13,408 nt of DNA from contig JASLMQ010000435.1 of assembly GCA_030746455.1 (NCBI GenBank), positions 1-13,408 on the forward strand, written 5' to 3'. Below are positions 6,284 to 11,556 of the stretch, one piece after another. Source of the DNA: Candidatus Latescibacterota bacterium. GTDB taxonomy: Bacteria; Latescibacterota; UBA2968; GCA-2709665. A program made the translations under genes and the position numbers. The notes below the pieces were generated by a model. The model had not been told where the DNA came from. It saw only the letters and a program-made list of their open reading frames with translations, and searched no databases. Each line of letters opens with the position of its first letter. The first letter of the stretch is position 1.

Positions 6284-6576
6284 TGATAGTCTCATTCCAT
6301 AACCGTGGAACTGAGGACGTCTACGACGGGCACGATACCCGGGCTGCCAGACAGGTGTGCCCTACAGACCAATGGCCGGTTGCCCGGCGGAAGCTGGACC
6401 AGATCAACAGGGTGCGTGACCTGCGCGAGATGTCCGTGCCGCCTGGCAATCGGCTGCAACGGTTGAGAGGTGATAGGGCAGGACAGCACAGCATCCGAAT
6501 CTCTGACCAATACCGCATCTGCTTTCGATGGGAGGCAGGCTATGCCAGCGAAGTCGAAATCACCGACTACCACTAG
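6283..6576 (+). CDS. higB: HigB-type toxin (RelE/ParE superfamily)
   Basis: A 97-residue protein that matches the HigB plasmid-maintenance killer group almost throughout: MIVSFHNRGTEDVYDG at the start, PVARRKLDQIN (32-42), VPPGNRLQRLRGDRAGQ (52-68) and the terminal HSIRISDQYRICFRW (69-83) to ITDYH. HigB toxins cut mRNA on the translating ribosome and are neutralised by HigA. Basic residues expected for RNA binding (R35, R36, R58, R61, R64, R72, R77) are present. The toxin comes first, as is typical for higBA and unlike many other toxin-antitoxin loci, and its 3' end overlaps the antitoxin by 35 nt. There is no ribosome-binding site before the ATG; the promoter position suggests a leaderless message. 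The gene appears intact, with no frameshift or early stop. Confidence 0.93.
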   Translation: MIVSFHNRGTEDVYDGHDTRAARQVCPTDQWPVARRKLDQINRVRDLREMSVPPGNRLQRLRGDRAGQHSIRISDQYRICFRWEAGYASEVEITDYH

Positions 6577-6934
6577 CTCTCGTTCAGCAAGACGTAGGCC
6601 GGAGAGACGACCAGACCTGACCGGGCGACGGCTTCCGTCGGGAAGGCCCCCTACGCATCCTGGGGAAATGCTCCTGGAGGAGTTCCTGAAGCCCATGGGG
6701 ATCAGCCAATCGGCGTTCGCCGTGCGACTGGGAGTGTCTTTTCCGCGGCTCAACGAGATCATCCGTGGCAAGCGGGCCGTGACGCCTGATACTGCGCTGC
6801 GCTTGGCGCGTGTGCTCTCAATGTCTGCTGACTTCTGGCTTGGCCTCCAGCTTGACTGGGATCTCTGGCACGCCATGCGTAGCGAGAGAGCCGCTGAGAT
6901 CCGTGAGCTTGAGCCATTGGCCGATACAGTCTAG
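6542..6934 (+). CDS. higA: HigA-type antitoxin (XRE-family DNA-binding protein)
   Basis: A 130-residue antitoxin. The conserved part begins at RPPTHPGEMLLEEFLKPMG (35-53), followed by an XRE-type helix-turn-helix (about 54-77: ISQSAFAVRLGV, then FPRLNEIIRGKR) and TPDTALRLARVL with SADFWLGLQLDWDL, all hallmarks of HigA. It binds and neutralises HigB and should repress the operon. The start is placed at the ATG at 6542 because GGGAGG lies about 6 nt upstream; an earlier in-frame ATG at 6470 lies deep in higB and has no such support. Compared with the usual length of about 95-105 residues it carries roughly 34 extra N-terminal residues rich in Ser, Thr, Arg and Pro, probably disordered. Confidence 0.92.
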   Translation: MPAKSKSPTTTSSRSARRRPERRPDLTGRRLPSGRPPTHPGEMLLEEFLKPMGISQSAFAVRLGVSFPRLNEIIRGKRAVTPDTALRLARVLSMSADFWLGLQLDWDLWHAMRSERAAEIRELEPLADTV

Positions 6935-7002
6935 CCGTTCGGGGATCTGAAGTGTCGTCTGAGAGATGCCATGTGGTTCCGGATTGGGACCTCCACCAAG
7001 TA

Positions 7003-7009
7003 GGGAGGA
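7003..7009 (+). promoter_or_regulatory. Shine-Dalgarno site favouring the M19 start at 7012
   Basis: GGGAGGA ends only 2 nt before the ATG. The match is strong but spacing is short (3-5 nt depending on register), so the GTG at 6952 remains an alternative. Confidence 0.45.
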
Positions 7010-7011
7010 AT

Positions 7012-8247
7012 ATGCGTTCGGTCGAGCTCCCGGAATGGGGCGAGCAACTGCAGATCGATCCTGACGTCTGGGCCAGGACGATGGAGATCCACCGATCCCG
7101 CATCGTTCTGAACCTGGGGGTGATGAGCAGCCTGCGGCTCATCCAGCCCGGAAGGGACTTCGGCAGGCGATGGCAGGGCCGGGAGGACCCCGACCTGAAC
7201 TATGCGGCCACCGCCCATCTCGATCTGCCGCGGGTACGCGAAGGGGCGGTCAACGTCCTGGGGATGATGGCCTGCGCGCCGGCCCGGTCGGAAGCGGACG
7301 CCGTGCAGTCTCCCTTACGGGGGCTAGAGCACGTGGACGTGATCCTGACCGACGTGGTCGAGGGTCACTCCGACGAAGTCGAGCTCGCCTTGACGGTGGC
7401 CGACGTTCGAAGGATCGTGGGGACCGGGAAGATTGCTGTGGTCTTGGGTATGCAGGCCGCCGACATGCTCGGGGGAAGCGTGCGTGCGCTCAGGTCCTTC
7501 CGGCGGTTGGGCGTTCAGTACATCACCCTGACCCACGCCTGGTCCAACGAGCTGATCGATTCGTCGACAGGGGAGGAGCGGTGGGGTGGTTTGAGCGAGC
7601 TGGGCCGCGAGATCGTCCTCGAGATGAACCGCGTCGGGGTCGTGCCAGATATCACCCATTGTTCTGACAAGGGATCGACCCAGGTCCTCGAGCTAAGCCG
7701 AGGGCCGGTTATCGCCTCACACTCCAACTGCCGATCGCTGTGCGACCACCTGGGTGAGCGCAACCTGTCCGACGACCTGATCCGGGACCTGGCGGCCACG
7801 GGAGGCGTGATCAGCCTGAACTTCTCTCCGCGGTTGATTCACCAGGGCAATGCCGATGCCTATCCGAGGTTCATGGATGAGGTACAACCCCTTCTCCGCG
7901 ATTTCGTTGAGGATCTGGAGGCTAAACACGCCGGGGATCTTGAAACGCAGTACGACCTGCGGATGCAGTTCCTCTCTGAACACGGCATTCCTTACCCTAC
8001 TCACGAGGATATCGTGGACCACGTCGAGCACGTGGTGAACCTGGTGGGTTGGGACCACATCGGGATCGGATCTGACTTCGACGGGACCGGGCTGCTGGAA
8101 CGCCATATGGAGGACGTTTCGAAGATCCCGTTGCTGACCTACGAGCTGCTTCGACGCGGCCACGAGGAATCAGACATCGTGAAGTGCTTGGGCGAGAACA
8201 TGCTGCGCGTATTCGATCTGACTCGGGAGATGGCGGACCATGGGTGA
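7012..8247 (+). CDS. Peptidase M19 (membrane dipeptidase) homologue with missing zinc ligands
   Basis: A 411-residue protein of the renal dipeptidase (M19) family, which normally cuts dipeptides or other amide bonds with two zinc ions in a TIM barrel. Clear landmarks: ATAHLDLPRVREGAV, VQYITLTHAWSN (His of the LTLTH motif), DITHCSD and VIASHSNC (the two histidines of one zinc site), ERNLSDD (substrate-binding Arg) and HIGIGSDFDG (catalytic Asp). The other zinc site is altered: where the family has an Asp-Gly-His-x-Asp stretch this protein reads RIVLNLGVMSS, and the bridging Glu is Gln in VLGMQAADM. So it probably binds one metal or works differently. The start is uncertain: the ATG at 7012 has AGGGAGGA just upstream (tight spacing); a GTG at 6952 would add 20 residues but has weak Shine-Dalgarno support. 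The stop overlaps the next gene by 8 nt. Confidence 0.88.
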   Translation: MRSVELPEWGEQLQIDPDVWARTMEIHRSRIVLNLGVMSSLRLIQPGRDFGRRWQGREDPDLNYAATAHLDLPRVREGAVNVLGMMACAPARSEADAVQSPLRGLEHVDVILTDVVEGHSDEVELALTVADVRRIVGTGKIAVVLGMQAADMLGGSVRALRSFRRLGVQYITLTHAWSNELIDSSTGEERWGGLSELGREIVLEMNRVGVVPDITHCSDKGSTQVLELSRGPVIASHSNCRSLCDHLGERNLSDDLIRDLAATGGVISLNFSPRLIHQGNADAYPRFMDEVQPLLRDFVEDLEAKHAGDLETQYDLRMQFLSEHGIPYPTHEDIVDHVEHVVNLVGWDHIGIGSDFDGTGLLERHMEDVSKIPLLTYELLRRGHEESDIVKCLGENMLRVFDLTREMADHG

Positions 8248-9382
8248 TCCCCGGCATAGCGACAGCGATCGGCAAGAGATGGAGTACGCTTACAGTACCC
8301 CTGACGTGTACGCGCGCCTCGGCCTGACGGGGTGTATCAACGCGACGGGGCACGTCACACGCCTGGGCGGCAGCCTGATGCCGCCCGAGGTGCTGGATGC
8401 GATGGCAGATGCGGCCGGCGCGTACGTGCAGATCGACGAGCTGCATCGCGCAGTGGGGAAGCGCCTGGCACAACTCACCGGGGCTCAGGCCGCGCTGGTG
8501 ACGTCGGGCGCAGCCGGATCGATCGTGCTCGCTGCCGCGGCCTGTATGGCGAGTTGCGAGAAGGAGAGGATCCTACGGCTGCCCGACGCTTCTGGCTTTA
8601 AGAACGAGGTGCTGATGCCCCCGACCCCAGGGTGGCCATGGGTGAGATACGTCAGGAATGCAGGGGGGGAAATCGTCGAGTGCGCCGACGTAGCAGTTTT
8701 GGAAGAGAAGGTCGGAGACGGGTCGGCGATGCTGCTGTACCTTCCCTCGGTGCATGACGACGGGCCGATCCCCCTGGATGAAATCCTGGCGATCGGCAGG
8801 CGTGCCTCGGTTCCGGTGATGGTGGATGCGGCGGACAAGCTGCCGCCGCCGGAGAACCTGAGGCGCCTGAATGCACTCGGGATCGATCTGGTGGGTTTCA
8901 GTGGCGGCAAGGGACTCAGTGGCCCTCAGTGCACGGGGCTGCTCATGGGGCGCTCCGACCTGATCGAGGCTGCCTATCTGAACAGCCAGTCCCCGGGAGT
9001 CGGGAGGCCAATGAAGGTCGGCAAGGAGGAGATCGTCGGGCTGCTGGCTGCGGTAGAGCTGTACATCAACCGGGATCACGACAAGGAGCGGGCACGCTGG
9101 GAGGGGCAGCTGGATCACATCGAGGGGTGCCTACGCGGGATTCCCGGCGTCGAAACGGAGCAGTACGACGATACGCGTACCGCAGAGGGCAGACGGCTCG
9201 CGATTAGGTTGTCAGATGCGGGCAGGAGCGGTGCGGAGGTGAGGAAGGCCCTCACCGAGGGCTCGCCGCGCATCTTCCTCGGGAGTGGCAAGGACGGGGT
9301 GTTGACCATCAACCCGCAGACGATGCGGCCGGGTGAAGAGCGGCTAGTCGCGGAAAGGCTGTTGGAGGCGATCGGCGGCTAG
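8240..9382 (+). CDS. SelA-like PLP-dependent enzyme (aminotransferase fold type I, ammonia-lyase/aldolase type)
   Basis: A 380-residue protein of the SelA-like PLP family. It includes L-seryl-tRNA(Sec) selenium transferase but also sugar-acid enzymes such as D-glucosaminate-6-phosphate ammonia-lyase (DgaE). The sequence shows GCINATGHVTRLGGSLMP (31-48; family INATG-V-TxLGGS), LVTSGAAGSIVLAAAA (86-101; phosphate-binding turn), the PLP-contacting VDAAD (D196) and the lysine loop FSGGKGLSGPQ with K224. FSGGKGLxGPQ is typical of the non-SelA metabolic members, and no selenocysteine machinery is nearby. The likely chemistry is beta-elimination or a retro-aldol step on an amino- or hydroxy-acid derivative. 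It starts inside the last codons of the M19 homologue (8-nt overlap), so the two products should be made together. An internal ATG at 8279 is an alternative start; the tail from about residue 15 fits the family best. Confidence 0.88.
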   Translation: MGDPRHSDSDRQEMEYAYSTPDVYARLGLTGCINATGHVTRLGGSLMPPEVLDAMADAAGAYVQIDELHRAVGKRLAQLTGAQAALVTSGAAGSIVLAAAACMASCEKERILRLPDASGFKNEVLMPPTPGWPWVRYVRNAGGEIVECADVAVLEEKVGDGSAMLLYLPSVHDDGPIPLDEILAIGRRASVPVMVDAADKLPPPENLRRLNALGIDLVGFSGGKGLSGPQCTGLLMGRSDLIEAAYLNSQSPGVGRPMKVGKEEIVGLLAAVELYINRDHDKERARWEGQLDHIEGCLRGIPGVETEQYDDTRTAEGRRLAIRLSDAGRSGAEVRKALTEGSPRIFLGSGKDGVLTINPQTMRPGEERLVAERLLEAIGG

Positions 9383-9418
9383 ACGGAACAGAGGCACGTG
9401 TCGCCGGAGGACCGTAAC

Positions 9419-9424
9419 GGAGGG
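9419..9424 (+). promoter_or_regulatory. Shine-Dalgarno site that decides the heparinase-like start
   Basis: GGAGGG lies 6 nt before the ATG at 9431. A GTG at 9398 in the same frame has no comparable site, so 9431 is preferred. Confidence 0.7.
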
Positions 9425-9430
9425 CTGACG

Positions 9431-11503
9431 ATGCGAGACCGAATGACTCTGCCGGTGGTGACCGGGCCCTTCTCGGGGGTGGACCACCAGCGTCTGGATG
9501 AGGTGCCGATGCTCGATGGGGGCGCCCTCCTCGAATCCGACGAGGAAGTGGGACTTGGGGACCTGGTCCGCGTTCCGCGTGAGCCCATGGTTGCCGAGCG
9601 TGCGGGCCAACACCCCCGATTGTTCCTGACCCCCGACGAGATCGACGGGTTACGTGAACGCGCGAGCGATGGGGTCGTCGGACGGTACTATGAGCCCGAA
9701 GGCGCTCTTGAAGGCGACCCACCTCCGTTCGTGGAGGGTCAGCGCAACGGCGGGGCCTTTACCCGATTGGCCGGTTACGCCCTGTCGCAGCTGCTTGCGC
9801 CAGACCAGAAGAAGTTCGATCGGCTGGTGGTGTGGCTGGAGATGGCGACCACCTACCCACACGTGGGGGCCGATTTGGACGCGGAGTACTTCATGGAGGG
9901 GGTGGCGCTTACCTACGACTGGCTCTACGACGATCTTCCCGAGGACCTGCGCGCTGCGGTGTGTGAGTTGCTGTGCCGACAGGCGAAGCACGTGTACGAT
10001 CTGTCCCTTCAGGGCAGAACCGGCGGCCGCCTATCCTACCAGCAGAACCATTTCTGGTTCGCTCATCTCTCTCTGGCCTTTGCCGCTGGAGCCGTGTACG
10101 ACGAGGTATCCCAGGCCCGGCAGTGGCTGGCCTGGACATGGGACCGGTGCGAGCGAGTCTTCCTGACCTTCAGCCCCGACGGGGGATTCCACGAGGGCCC
10201 CGGGTACTGGGACTACTCGATGTCCACGCTCTACAAGCTCGTGGATCTCTACGAGCAGCTCACCGGCTTGCGTGTGCCCTCTGCAGACCAGGGCCTCGAG
10301 GGACAGGCCGCGTTCCGTTTCCATCACATGTTGCCGGGCCTTGCCCGGTCGGCGCCCCTGGAGGACACGTCTCCCACCAAGGGCCCTCCCTCTGTTCACC
10401 TGATGCTGTGGGAGGCGAAGCGGTACCGCGACCCGGTGGTGATGGGAATGGCGGACGCGCTCTGCCCCGTCCCCTCATCTCACGCCTTCCATCTGCTGTG
10501 GGCCGACCCAACCGTTGAGCCTGAGCGACCCGAAGAGACCCTGCCGCAAGCGGAGTACTATCCAGATATAGAGACGGTCTTCGCGCGCACGGCGTGGGAT
10601 GCCGACGCGACCTGTCTGGCAGTGGTCAGCCGGCCGCTGGGAGGACACTTCGGGGCAGAGATGTGCGACCGCTACGACGTAGGCGGAACCGGCCACAACC
10701 ATCCCGAGCAGGGCCATTTCGTGCTCTTTGGCCGGGGAGAGCTTCTGGCCCACGACCCGGGGTACACGTATGAGAAGCTCACACGCAACCACAACACGAT
10801 TCTCGTCGACGGCCAGGGACAGTACGCCGATGGGGAAATGTGGCCGCGCCCAACGCCGGGCCGCGCGCGAATCACCGGCCTGGCGAATGAGGGCGACATC
10901 TCGATCATCGCCGCGGATCCGTCGGATGCGTATCCACCCGAGCTTGGGCTCGGGCGATTCGAACGAACGATCGTACTGGCCGGCCGCGATCTCGTGGTGA
11001 TCCACGACCGCCTCGAGGCCGATCGGCCCAGAACCTTCTCCTGGCTGCTGCATCACATTGGGGAAATCATCGGGGAAGGGGATCAAGGCCCCTGGACGAT
11101 CGTGCGGGGAGGAGCGCAGCTCGTGGTGAGCCCGGTCCTTCCCCAGCCTGCATCGGGCGAGACCTCCAGGTATCTTCCCTTATACGTCCATCCGACGCGC
11201 GACCTCACACCCAAGGCGGACGCCGAGCTGGGCATGCTCGAGCTGCGATCCGGACCCGTCGAGCAGGCGACCTTCCTCGTTCCCCTACTCATCGGTGATG
11301 CGAGGCAGGCCCCGACGGAGGTGGAAGACTTGAGCAAGGACGGTCTGGACGCCCTGAGAGTCGGTGACACAGTAGTTGCGTTCATCACTGGCGACGGAGA
11401 GGTCTCTGTCCCGACGCCCGATGGGGACCGGCTGACAACCGAAGCGCGTGCTGTCGTGATTGCGATGCGTGAAGGCGAACGAATCACAGTGGAACTTGTC
11501 TAA
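9431..11503 (+). CDS. Heparinase II/III-like protein (polysaccharide/oligosaccharide lyase), apparently cytoplasmic
   Basis: A 690-residue protein with the layout of heparinase II/III-type lyases: an (alpha/alpha) toroid (about 55-360) and a C-terminal beta-sandwich domain (about 375-690). Landmarks are QQNHFWFAHLSLAFAAGAVYD (203-223, where N206/H207 fit the catalytic Asn/His), FSPDGGFHEGPGYWDYSM (247-264, candidate catalytic Tyr259 or Tyr262), TGHNHPEQGHFVLFG (420-434, His of the second domain) and NHNTILVDG (453-461). Known members cleave uronic-acid linkages in heparin, heparan or alginate by beta-elimination. Secreted members carry a signal peptide; none is visible here, so it may act on imported oligosaccharides or on another acidic substrate. 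It begins 48 nt after the SelA-like gene. The exact polysaccharide-lyase family and substrate cannot be set from the sequence alone. Confidence 0.87.
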   Translation: MRDRMTLPVVTGPFSGVDHQRLDEVPMLDGGALLESDEEVGLGDLVRVPREPMVAERAGQHPRLFLTPDEIDGLRERASDGVVGRYYEPEGALEGDPPPFVEGQRNGGAFTRLAGYALSQLLAPDQKKFDRLVVWLEMATTYPHVGADLDAEYFMEGVALTYDWLYDDLPEDLRAAVCELLCRQAKHVYDLSLQGRTGGRLSYQQNHFWFAHLSLAFAAGAVYDEVSQARQWLAWTWDRCERVFLTFSPDGGFHEGPGYWDYSMSTLYKLVDLYEQLTGLRVPSADQGLEGQAAFRFHHMLPGLARSAPLEDTSPTKGPPSVHLMLWEAKRYRDPVVMGMADALCPVPSSHAFHLLWADPTVEPERPEETLPQAEYYPDIETVFARTAWDADATCLAVVSRPLGGHFGAEMCDRYDVGGTGHNHPEQGHFVLFGRGELLAHDPGYTYEKLTRNHNTILVDGQGQYADGEMWPRPTPGRARITGLANEGDISIIAADPSDAYPPELGLGRFERTIVLAGRDLVVIHDRLEADRPRTFSWLLHHIGEIIGEGDQGPWTIVRGGAQLVVSPVLPQPASGETSRYLPLYVHPTRDLTPKADAELGMLELRSGPVEQATFLVPLLIGDARQAPTEVEDLSKDGLDALRVGDTVVAFITGDGEVSVPTPDGDRLTTEARAVVIAMREGERITVELV

Positions 11504-11524
11504 GGGATATAGGTGCGGGCCGAA

Positions 11525-11540
11525 TGCGTACCCATACGCA
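11525..11540. repeat. Small perfect hairpin in front of the glycyl radical enzyme gene
   Basis: TGCGTA and TACGCA flank a CCCA loop, a perfect 6-bp stem that ends just before the Shine-Dalgarno region AGGAAAGG. It could be a small operator or an mRNA structure that affects translation. Too short to call a terminator and no U-tract follows. Confidence 0.4.
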
Positions 11541-11556
11541 AGGAAAGGTAGATACT

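Noticed and set aside
8240..9382. True selenocysteine synthase (selA)
   Set aside because: The lysine loop FSGGKGLSGPQ and the shorter length fit metabolic SelA-like enzymes; no selB, selD, selenocysteine tRNA or in-frame UGA use is visible.
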